A model generated the notes under the pieces. It had not been told where the DNA came from, did not search any database, and saw only the letters and a program-made list of their open reading frames with translations. Both the position numbers and the translations under genes were made by a program. 5,310 nucleotides of DNA from Spirochaetaceae bacterium (GTDB taxonomy: Bacteria; Spirochaetota; Spirochaetia; Treponematales; Breznakiellaceae): positions 1 through 5,310 of the forward strand of contig JAISZQ010000336.1 in NCBI GenBank assembly GCA_031269165.1, given 5' to 3'. Shown here in pieces: positions 1-5,255 of the stretch; positions within the stretch are counted from its first letter, which is position 1, and every line of letters begins with the position of its first letter.

Positions 1-37
1 TCAATTCCTTTTGTCCCATCGGTAGTCTCCCTGCCAT
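1..37 (-). CDS. 5' end of an insertion-sequence transposase (partial)
   Basis: Reading leftwards from an ATG at 37-35, the minus strand gives 12 codons, MAGRLPMGQKEL, before the window ends. A full AGGAGG Shine-Dalgarno (43-48) stands 5 bases before the ATG, so this start is well supported despite the short length. The protein start resembles the N-termini of transposases of ISNCY or IS21-type elements, where 'MGQKE' precedes a helix-turn-helix region; this is recalled family knowledge, not a search. The position just inside a tip bearing direct repeats (68-108) fits a transposase gene starting close to its element end. A weak -10-like TAAAAT lies at 55-60 on the minus strand, with no good -35. 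Most of the gene lies outside the window, so intactness is unknown. Confidence 0.55.
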   Translation of the reverse strand, partial: MAGRLPMGQKEL

Positions 38-42
38 TTCGT

Positions 43-48
43 CCTCCT
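43..48 (-). promoter_or_regulatory. Strong ribosome binding site of the transposase
   Basis: The plus strand reads CCTCCT, that is AGGAGG on the minus strand, 5 bases before the ATG at 37. It decides the start of the partial gene at the window edge. Confidence 0.65.
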
Positions 49-116
49 GCCACTATTTTACCTGATGGGACATTTCTATTGCGTTTATATGAGGACATTA
101 TCATTGCGCTTCAACA

Positions 117-224
117 GGGGTGCCCCGCAGAAAACGTGAAAAAAGCGTGGTTTGTTGCGATAAAGCCGGGACGGGGCGTCCTTTGGGAGAAGCACTATAA
201 AGGTTGCGGGGCAACGCTTGTCTT
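117..224. other. Spacer between IS end and repeat copy 1
   Basis: I see no gene here. Two short hairpins are present: GGACG-GGG-CGTCC around 170-182, and GTTGC-GGG-GCAAC at about 203-215. The open frames running through this stretch also run through the repeat and show no family resemblance. Confidence 0.4.
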
Positions 225-533
225 AGAGCCTGTTCAAAAACCCCACGGGACGCAAGCCTCCGCTGTGATTCGGGGGCGTTACGGGGGGCTGGCCTACAAC
301 CCTCAACGTCCTGTTTCGGGTTTCCGGCCGGGGCGTGGCACACCGTAGGTGTGCTTCGGTGATGCGTCCATCCGTGGACGCTTGGGGTACGCCCACAAAA
401 CCATGCACCGCATGGTTTTGTCCCCGTAGAGGGGGTAGCGGAGGACGGCTCAAACCATTGCGGGGGATACCCCGCAATAGTTTGAGCTGGCCGTAGCGAG
501 GGGGAAGGCGCGGCAACCTGTTGCCGTTCCCCC
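225..533 (+). repeat. Dispersed structured repeat, copy 1 (complete-looking)
   Basis: This is the fullest of three same-orientation copies. A 5' module (225-280) is shared with copy 3; the rest is shared with copy 2. It is a chain of hairpins: GCACACC-GTA-GGTGTGC (338-354), GCGTCCA-TCCG-TGGACGC (364-381), a 12-bp stem (395-406 with 410-421, loop ACC), CCCC-GTA-GAGG (422-432, one mismatch), a 17-position stem with one mismatch (449-465 with 470-486) and a terminal hairpin (500-533). Bases 364-448 match 2802-2886 at 80 of 85 positions, all five differences being transitions. The copies differ by a 17-base indel at 336-357, which breaks any shared reading frame, so the repeat is not protein-coding. 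Whether it acts as RNA, as DNA hairpins or as a small mobile element is unknown. Confidence 0.85.
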
Positions 534-537
534 TTTT
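500..537 (+). terminator. Terminator-like hairpin at the end of repeat copy 1
   Basis: GGGGGAA (500-506) pairs with TTCCCCC (527-533). Inside lies CGGCAA-CCTG-TTGCCG (511-526) with a GGCG bulge, and TTTT follows at 534-537. This has the form of a rho-independent terminator on the plus strand, although the T run is short. Copy 2 has a shorter hairpin at the matching place without a T run. Confidence 0.5.
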
Positions 538-725
538 GCTGAAATAACGATTCGGCCGGGGGAACGCTTTTCGCGCCATTTGTTATGATACCTTGTCGGT
601 AGGCCGATAGCACAATAGAAAGCAACGTGACCGACGGCATATCGGCCCGTTATCAAAGTAAATGGCATTACCCCCGTGGTCTCGCGGCTCTTGACAAAAG
701 AAAACGAACCTTACAGTATGAAAAT
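538..725 (+). other. Structured leader upstream of the methyltransferase
   Basis: No gene is seen. GGGGGAAC (558-565) can pair with GTTCCCCC (526-533), which competes with the hairpin at 500-533. Further on, GTCGGT (595-600) can pair with ACCGAC (630-635), and GGCCGATA (602-609) with TATCGGCC (640-647). These two stems cross, as in an H-type pseudoknot. A TTGACA -35 match lies at 691-696 with only a poor -10 (CAGTAT, 714-719, 17-base spacer). If that promoter is used, the mRNA would start very close to the ATG at 726. All functional readings are inference. Confidence 0.35.
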
Positions 726-1886
726 ATGGATCAGAAACATCTCGGTCACAAAGATACCGTGAATCTCGGCAGTTACTATACCCCGTCGTGGCTGGTTGAC
801 CTTGTGTATTCGCTGATCGCAAAGAATGTGCCCGGTTTCGAAAATTATACTGTTCTCGATACTTCCTGCGGATACGGCGGGTTTCTGCGCGGGGCAAAAA
901 CGATTGGCGCCGATATTGACGGGAAGGCACTGGAAATAGCGCGGCAGAACGCGCCGCAGGGCATTTATTTCAACCACAACAGCCTTTTTGAAATAGCACG
1001 TTCGCAATACAAACTCGACAAAAAGGAAAAGGTCATTGTTGTTGGCAATCCGCCCTACAATGACACGACATCCATTATTCGTCATAATATTAAAAAAGCG
1101 GAATTCCTGCGGGATGCCGATGTCGTTTCCCGTGACATAGGGCTGTCTTTTTTACGCTCATATCATAAACTGGCGGCGGATTTTGTGTGTGTTTTGCATC
1201 CGTTGTCGTATCTTATCAAAAAGGCCAATTTTGACGCGCTGGGGCAATTTAAAAACAATTATCAACTTATCGATTCGGTTGTCGTGAGTTCGGGTGTTTT
1301 CTCGGCGACTTCTCAAGCGACCGCTTTCCCCATAATTATCGCGCTTTATGAACGAAATTCTTTGGGGATGGATTACGCGTATATCCAACAGTATCATTTC
1401 AAAACAAACGACGATAAACTATTTTCAATTAAAGAGTTTGACACCATCGGAAATTATATTGCGAAGTACCCAAATCATAAAACGGTCCGCGATGAGGAAA
1501 CGGCCGCCTATTTTTATACGATGCGTGATATAAACGCATTAAAACGCGCCGCAACGTTTCTTGAAAAAGAGACGGCCAATGCCGTGCGCGTAACCAAAAC
1601 AAATTTGCCGTATTATTGTTATGTTGATGTATTCAAGGATTATATCCCGCATATCCCCTATTATTTGGGGAATAGCGATATAATGATAAACAACGATGCT
1701 TTTCGGGAATTGGAGCCGCTTTTTGTCAGCCTGAGCGCGCGAAAACATCCGCAACTCGGTTCCGCTATCGGGACCAAACAATACCCCGATGAAGAGGCAA
1801 AAGTAACCGGCTATTTCAAGCGATTGTTGGGGGCGCATTATGTGGAGGATGTCTCTCAAAAACCGGGTGTGTTTTCCGGTTGGTAA
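726..1886 (+). CDS. DNA adenine N6-methyltransferase, solo, gamma-type
   Basis: The 386-residue protein would transfer a methyl group from S-adenosylmethionine to adenine N6 in a specific DNA site. Motif order is X-I-IV-recognition: GSYYTP (residues 15-20), the SAM-binding VLDTSCGYGGFL (43-54), GADID (61-65) and the catalytic NPPY (108-111), then about 270 residues including a probable target-recognition region. This is the Eco57I/N6_Mtase type of restriction-modification methylases. I chose the ATG at 726 because conserved sequence begins just after it; the frame stays open to an ATG at 627, but those 33 residues look non-homologous and run through the structured leader. No clear Shine-Dalgarno is seen. 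The gene is richer in A+T than its neighbours, which suggests transfer. No nuclease gene is in view, so it may be an orphan or belong to a broken system. Its last 31 bases overlap the end of rsmE convergently. Target sequence cannot be told. Confidence 0.85.
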   Translation: MDQKHLGHKDTVNLGSYYTPSWLVDLVYSLIAKNVPGFENYTVLDTSCGYGGFLRGAKTIGADIDGKALEIARQNAPQGIYFNHNSLFEIARSQYKLDKKEKVIVVGNPPYNDTTSIIRHNIKKAEFLRDADVVSRDIGLSFLRSYHKLAADFVCVLHPLSYLIKKANFDALGQFKNNYQLIDSVVVSSGVFSATSQATAFPIIIALYERNSLGMDYAYIQQYHFKTNDDKLFSIKEFDTIGNYIAKYPNHKTVRDEETAAYFYTMRDINALKRAATFLEKETANAVRVTKTNLPYYCYVDVFKDYIPHIPYYLGNSDIMINNDAFRELEPLFVSLSARKHPQLGSAIGTKQYPDEEAKVTGYFKRLLGAHYVEDVSQKPGVFSGW

Positions 1887-2653
1887 GATAACGGGTCAAA
1901 CGGTACCCCAAAAAACGCGGGGCAGCGTTCCATTGCCAGGACGAGTGCCGCAATACAGGCCGTCTCGGTACGCAAGGCGCGTTCACCGATGGAGAGGCGC
2001 GTGAAGCCCGATGCCTCAAGCAGCCGCCGTTCACGATCCGACCAGCCGCGCTCACTGCCAACGGCCAGCGTGTAACCCGTTTCCGGCGGAGAGCGGCCGC
2101 TCTCCTTAAAAAACGAGCCTTGAGGCTGTACGTTGTCCAGCGCGATGCGGCGGCCCGGTTTTTCCCGCCCGGCAAGCCACCTATCCACGCTCTCAAAACG
2201 GTTCACCGCAGGGAAGCGGGTATCGCGGGCTTCGATCGCGCCCTCGAGCATTGCCGCCCGCGCCCCGCCGTCCTCCAGCAACGTCGTTTGCCGGTAACTT
2301 TTTTCGCCGAGATCGGTCCCGAAAAAAGCCGCCGACTCAAGGCCCATGTTCGCGGCCTCGCGGAGAATACGTCTGAGTTGAATGGGCCGCGCAAATCCCA
2401 CGCCGAGACGTACCGGAAGACGGGGCGGCGGCGGGTCGTTCAAGGCGAGCGTTACGGCAACCGGCGCGGCGACAGACACGATGATCCCCCGGCCCCGATT
2501 CCCGCCGATGATTCCGGCCTCAAACGAGCCGCCTTTCGTTTTGTGCAGTGTCTTTAAGAGATGAACGGCGCGGGGATCATGCGGGGCAAGTTCCCCGTAT
2601 AGCGCCCCCTCCCGCGCCTCTACTTCCCGCGGTTCAAAAAGAATCAGGTTCAT
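1856..2653 (-). CDS. rsmE: 16S rRNA (uracil-1498-N3)-methyltransferase RsmE
   Basis: RsmE methylates N3 of U1498 in 16S rRNA of the 30S subunit using S-adenosylmethionine; it is a SPOUT-fold (knotted) enzyme. The 265-residue product shows the family's C-terminal knot motifs: AVGSERGWSDRE (197-208), a variant of the usual IGPEGG loop, and LSIGERALRTETACIAAL (220-237), matching the conserved LG-R-LRTETA signature. The mid segment RPIQLRRILREAANMGLE (89-106) followed by GTDLGEKSY fits the family's domain junction. Most family members end soon after the RTETA helix; this one has a tail of about 25 residues, and its last 31 bases overlap the methyltransferase gene. The ATG at 2653 is the natural start (MNLILFEPREV); no clear Shine-Dalgarno or promoter precedes it. 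It lies downstream of repeat copy 2 in the same direction as the TPR gene. Confidence 0.93.
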   Translation of the reverse strand: MNLILFEPREVEAREGALYGELAPHDPRAVHLLKTLHKTKGGSFEAGIIGGNRGRGIIVSVAAPVAVTLALNDPPPPRLPVRLGVGFARPIQLRRILREAANMGLESAAFFGTDLGEKSYRQTTLLEDGGARAAMLEGAIEARDTRFPAVNRFESVDRWLAGREKPGRRIALDNVQPQGSFFKESGRSPPETGYTLAVGSERGWSDRERRLLEASGFTRLSIGERALRTETACIAALVLAMERCPAFFGVPFDPLSYQPENTPGF

Positions 2654-2727
2654 GGTTGCGAGATTGTTTCACGTTACGCGCGGTTTGTCCGCCCAAAAAC
2701 TTTGATCAGAGACAAACAACACCCGTT
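2654..2727. other. rsmE upstream spacer
   Basis: This short non-coding stretch lies between rsmE and repeat copy 2. GTTTGTC (2683-2689) and GACAAAC (2711-2717) form a 7-bp inverted repeat with a 21-base loop. I see no convincing -10/-35 pair for rsmE. Confidence 0.35.
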
Positions 2728-2947
2728 GGGGGCGTTACGGGGGCACCCTACAGCCCTCCGCGTCCTGCTTCGGGCTTCCGGGCCGGGGCGTACTCGGTAA
2801 TGCGTCCGTCCGTGGACGCTTGGGGTACGCCCACAAAACCATGCGCCGCATGATTTTGTCCTCGTAGAGGGGGTAGCGGAAGACGGCACAAACGCATAAC
2901 AATGAAAGCGTTTGTGATGGCTGGAGTGAGGGGGAGACTTCCCCCTC
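2728..2947 (+). repeat. Dispersed structured repeat, copy 2
   Basis: It matches copy 1 from GGGGGCGTTACGG onward but lacks the leading module seen in copies 1 and 3, and lacks the GCACACC hairpin. Hairpins seen: GCGTCC/GGACGC (2802-2819), the 12-bp stem with one mismatch (2833-2844 with 2848-2859), CCTC-GTA-GAGG (2860-2870), a 9-bp stem CACAAACGC/GCGTTTGTG (2887-2895 with 2908-2916), and GAGGGGG-AGACTT-CCCCCTC (2928-2947). The 9-bp stem differs in sequence from its counterpart in copy 1 (449-486) but still pairs perfectly. The copy sits just past the stop codon of the TPR gene and before rsmE, so minus-strand transcription probably crosses it, and its last hairpin could help end or stabilise the TPR transcript. 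Confidence 0.85.
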
Positions 2948-2980
2948 CTTCCCTCAAAGGAGAGCGATCTCTGCACATCC

Positions 2981-4207
2981 CTAGCGCAGACGAACAAGGA
3001 TCGCCTCGGCTTTTTCCCGGTAACGAGTGGGATCGGTGGCGACCGCCGTTTCCAGATAATTGACCGCATCGGCGGCACGATTCGCCGTCGCCGCGTTCAC
3101 GCCCAGCGCGTAGTTGAGCAACGCGACATCCGCCCCATAGTTGAGCGCCGTCCGGTAGTAAACCTCGGCGTTGTCAAAATCATGGTTCTCATAGGAGATC
3201 AGCCCAAGATAGTAGTAAGGCGCATAGTGCGTGGGTTTTTGATAAACGGCTCCCTGAAAATAACTTGTCGCGTTCACGTAATCCTTCACGGCATAGGCTT
3301 GCTGTCCTGCATCGACCAATTCGGCAAACGTCCGGCGCGAATTGATGTAGTTGGCATAGTCGACGGCCATCTGATCGAGATTGGTCCAGCGCAAAAGCCG
3401 ATCAAGCACGGATTGCGCGTTTTCACCCGCCGATTTTTGGTCGGAAAGCAACATAAACGATTCGGTGAGGGTGCGGAAATATTCGTTGTTTCCACCCGCA
3501 TTGAGGAAAAACGACACGAGCGCCCAAGACACCGGCTGGAAATACTCAGGCTGTCCCCGAAGATCGGCAAGAAACACCGTTTCAAGGCTCGGCCCGTTTG
3601 CGCCGAGGTTTTTCACCGTTTCAAGCCACGAGAGATTTTCTTCGTAGCGAAGCTCGCGGGCGGCCTTGTCAAACTTCAGGCTGTTGAAGTAAATGGCGAA
3701 ACCCTCGCGCATCCATGTGGGCGGCTGGGAAACAAAGGCCCTGAGGTACTGAATAAACGCCTGGTGGGGCACCATGCGGCTCTCGTCCGCGCTTCCCCGG
3801 TTGACGATAAGCTCGCGGCGTTCCGCCTGCTGGTAGTGCAGGTATACCGCCCCGTCACGAGTCGACCCCAAACGTTCCGTCACATAGCGATCGTACTCAG
3901 CCCTATTGCTGATGGAACGTACTTTGAGCGGATTCGGAAGCGTTGCCGCGTTAAAACGAAAAAGACGGTTGTACACTTCGAACCGGAGTTCCAGTTCACG
4001 AAGCAACGTCTCCGCGTCATAACTGCCGCTGTCCGAAACCACATGGAAATAGAGACTGCGAACTTCGACGGTAATGCCCGCGTTACCAGGCAACGTATTC
4101 GAAGTATATGGCTGCGGCGTCTGATACAGGGGGGCAGCATTATACTGCGCAAAAACCCACGGAACAACGACCGCCGCAAAAAAAACGAGTGCTGGGATTT
4201 TTTTCAT
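2981..4207 (-). CDS. Exported TPR protein with degenerate peptidase-MA-like domain
   Basis: The 408-residue product begins with a typical Sec signal peptide (MKKIPALVFFAAVVVPWVFA, probable cut near residue 20-21; no lipobox cysteine), so it should act in the periplasm or outside. Residues about 45-290 resemble gluzincin 'peptidase MA-like' domains: H148 followed 20 residues later by the PTWMREGFAIYF segment (163-174). However, the zinc motif HExxH reads HQAFI (148-152), so the catalytic Glu and second His are missing, and the domain is likely inactive. Residues about 295-405 form roughly three TPR units (for example YAPYYYLGLISYENHDFDNAEVYYRTALNY split across 328-357), suited to protein binding. 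AAGGAG at 4213-4218 (minus strand) lies 5 bases before the ATG and fixes the start. It follows the ATPase gene after a 40-base gap. No gene symbol is recognised; a structural or assembly role is only inference. Confidence 0.82.
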   Translation of the reverse strand: MKKIPALVFFAAVVVPWVFAQYNAAPLYQTPQPYTSNTLPGNAGITVEVRSLYFHVVSDSGSYDAETLLRELELRFEVYNRLFRFNAATLPNPLKVRSISNRAEYDRYVTERLGSTRDGAVYLHYQQAERRELIVNRGSADESRMVPHQAFIQYLRAFVSQPPTWMREGFAIYFNSLKFDKAARELRYEENLSWLETVKNLGANGPSLETVFLADLRGQPEYFQPVSWALVSFFLNAGGNNEYFRTLTESFMLLSDQKSAGENAQSVLDRLLRWTNLDQMAVDYANYINSRRTFAELVDAGQQAYAVKDYVNATSYFQGAVYQKPTHYAPYYYLGLISYENHDFDNAEVYYRTALNYGADVALLNYALGVNAATANRAADAVNYLETAVATDPTRYREKAEAILVRLR

Positions 4208-4247
4208 GTCTTCTCCTTACAATAACCCTCCCGGCAAAATATTCTAA
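4208..4247 (-). promoter_or_regulatory. Short intergenic gap with strong ribosome binding site
   Basis: Only 40 bases separate the ATPase stop (4248-4250) from the TPR-protein ATG. On the minus strand it carries AAGGAG (4213-4218) and no terminator, supporting one transcript for both genes. TCACA-TTTG-TGTGA (4248-4261) is a small hairpin over the ATPase stop codon. Confidence 0.6.
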
Positions 4248-5129
4248 TCACATTTGTGTGAACTTGTCAACAACAATATTCACTTCTTCTATTAAAATTC
4301 CTGTAAACCGTTCAATGTCTTCTATTACATACTGTTGCAGACTGGCAAGCAAACCGCCAAGCTCCCGGTTGTCGGGCAGATCGACGAGCAGGATCAGCCG
4401 GTAACCCTGGTGATAACCGGCGGCCTTCCCGCTTTCCTCGTTCTTCACATCAATACGCTTTACTTTAATATCGGCATCATATACGTTTATCGATAGTAGT
4501 GCCATCTGAGAAAGAGCGATTTCTGATATTTTTACCCGTTCGCGCCGGGAGTACAAGGGTCTCACCAGTGATTTTTCATGAATAGGGGTCACCACGATGC
4601 TTTGCGGCCCGAATTTTTTCTGGCGAATGCGGATAGCGTCAAAGAAAATATCCGCATAACTGCGTTTCACCTCGACCTGAGGCGCGGGAATAACGTGCTT
4701 GCCTTCGATGCGGCGCGTACGAAGGGCCGTTTCAATCTCGTCGTGGCTGGCGATGTCTTCAATCCTGATAAACTTGCCCGGCTTGGGCAGTCCCAACTGT
4801 CCGGCAATTTTGCAGATCATCTTGTCGGATGTGCCGAGAATGAGGATTTTGCGAAAATTCTCAACGGCAAGCCGGGCCGCCACCTCCTGCCTGAATTTCT
4901 CGCTGTCGAAAAGCGCCACCCGCACCGCCGCCATGTAACTCTTTTCTTCCTTGGCGGAGTGTCCCGCGATGATTCGGTTGCCCTTAATCAACAGCCCGTC
5001 GTCGACGATGAGGCTGATCCGGTACTTCTGGGCCACCAGTTTCGCGTGAAAACTTTTTCCTGTCCCGCTTTCCCCAACAAGCGCGTAAACCTTGCGTTTT
5101 TGCAAATGAAAAGGAAGTTTCACCGACAT
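4248..5129 (-). CDS. P-loop ATPase fused to an Asp23/Gls24-like domain
   Basis: The 293-residue cytoplasmic protein has no signal peptide or membrane segment. A Walker A motif GESGTGKS lies at residues 19-26, followed by a strand ending LIVDDGLLI (41-49) that may hold the Walker B-like acids, and ILILGTSDKM (96-105), a possible sensor strand. The last 95 residues (about 199-293) look like the Asp23/Gls24 (DUF322) fold: ISEIALSQMALLSI, then YRLILLVDLPD and the ending QQYVIEDIERFTGILIEEVNIVV, close in pattern to that family's 'V...IE.MTGL.V.EVNV.V'. This pairing is inference from pattern. The start was placed at the ATG 5129; an in-frame ATG at 5165 would add 12 residues but would lie inside the promoter. 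No Shine-Dalgarno precedes either. It is the first gene of the unit with the TPR protein. The biological role is unknown. Confidence 0.8.
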   Translation of the reverse strand: MSVKLPFHLQKRKVYALVGESGTGKSFHAKLVAQKYRISLIVDDGLLIKGNRIIAGHSAKEEKSYMAAVRVALFDSEKFRQEVAARLAVENFRKILILGTSDKMICKIAGQLGLPKPGKFIRIEDIASHDEIETALRTRRIEGKHVIPAPQVEVKRSYADIFFDAIRIRQKKFGPQSIVVTPIHEKSLVRPLYSRRERVKISEIALSQMALLSINVYDADIKVKRIDVKNEESGKAAGYHQGYRLILLVDLPDNRELGGLLASLQQYVIEDIERFTGILIEEVNIVVDKFTQM

Positions 5130-5136
5130 TGGGCAT

Positions 5137-5165
5137 AGTATACCCGATCGCCGGAAAAAGCGCAA
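5137..5165 (-). promoter_or_regulatory. Likely sigma-70 promoter of the ATPase-TPR unit
   Basis: On the minus strand a TATACT -10 box (5137-5142) follows TTGCGC (5160-5165, matching TTG of the -35) with a 17-base spacer. Transcription would start near 5130, almost at the ATG (5129), so the message may be leaderless, in keeping with the absent Shine-Dalgarno. Confidence 0.45.
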
Positions 5166-5201
5166 TCGCGCGCTGTTTCAAAACAGCAACTACGATTTCA
5201 G
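5166..5201. other. Spacer with a short hairpin
   Basis: GCTGTT-TCAA-AACAGC (5172-5187) forms a 6-bp hairpin with a TCAA loop just upstream of the proposed -35 box. It could be an operator or chance; nothing else is seen. Confidence 0.3.
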
Positions 5202-5242
5202 AAAAAAGGGGAAGTCGCGGCAAGTTGCAACTTGCCGGCCCC
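5202..5242 (-). terminator. Intrinsic terminator with a 20-bp perfect palindrome
   Basis: CGGCAAGTTGCAACTTGCCG (5218-5237) is a perfect 20-bp palindrome. It is enclosed by GGGG (5208-5211) and CCCC (5239-5242) on the plus strand, and six A's (5202-5207) give a T6 tail on the minus strand. This is a good rho-independent terminator for a minus-strand gene lying to the right of the window, and it would insulate the ATPase promoter. Confidence 0.6.
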
Positions 5243-5255
5243 TGTCAACAACGTA

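Larger units (their letters stand above)
1..116 (-). mobile_element. End of an insertion sequence with tandem terminal repeats
   Basis: Two direct repeats, GGACATTTCTATTGCG (68-83) and GGACATTATCATTGCG (93-108), match at 13 of 16 bases and start 25 bases apart. Read inward from the right, the tip begins TGTTGAAGCGCAATGATAAT, so the element plausibly ends at 116 with TG...CA termini. Multiple transposase-binding repeats inside the tip are a known trait of IS21-family ends. An inverted pair GTCCCATC (13-20) and GATGGGAC (64-71) also lies in this segment. The element continues left, out of the window. The exact boundary and the family (IS21 or ISNCY) are inferred; no target duplication can be checked here. 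Confidence 0.5.

Noticed and set aside
225..533. Integron attC site, considered because treponemes can carry integrons
   Set aside because: I could not find matching RYYYAAC/GTTRRRY core sites at the ends of a single long imperfect stem; the element is a row of separate hairpins, and the copies bracket the core gene rsmE.
101..640. Long minus-strand open frames across repeat copy 1, with similar peptides in copy 2 (2674-3078, 2748-2978)
   Set aside because: Peptide similarity appears in more than one frame at once and is broken by a 17-base indel, so it reflects DNA conservation. No start signals or family resemblance.
627..725. N-terminal extension of the methyltransferase from the ATG at 627
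   Set aside because: The 33 extra residues look unlike the family, overlap the crossing stems at 595-647, and motif X follows normally from the ATG at 726.
2120..2557. 145-codon open frame on the plus strand
   Set aside because: It is a shadow of rsmE caused by GC-rich codons.
3182..4225. 347-codon open frame on the plus strand
   Set aside because: It is antisense to the TPR-protein gene, which has a signal peptide, ribosome site and domains; the antisense product looks like a low-quality basic peptide.
4578..5138. 186-codon open frame on the plus strand
   Set aside because: It is antisense to the P-loop ATPase gene and has no recognisable domain or ribosome site.
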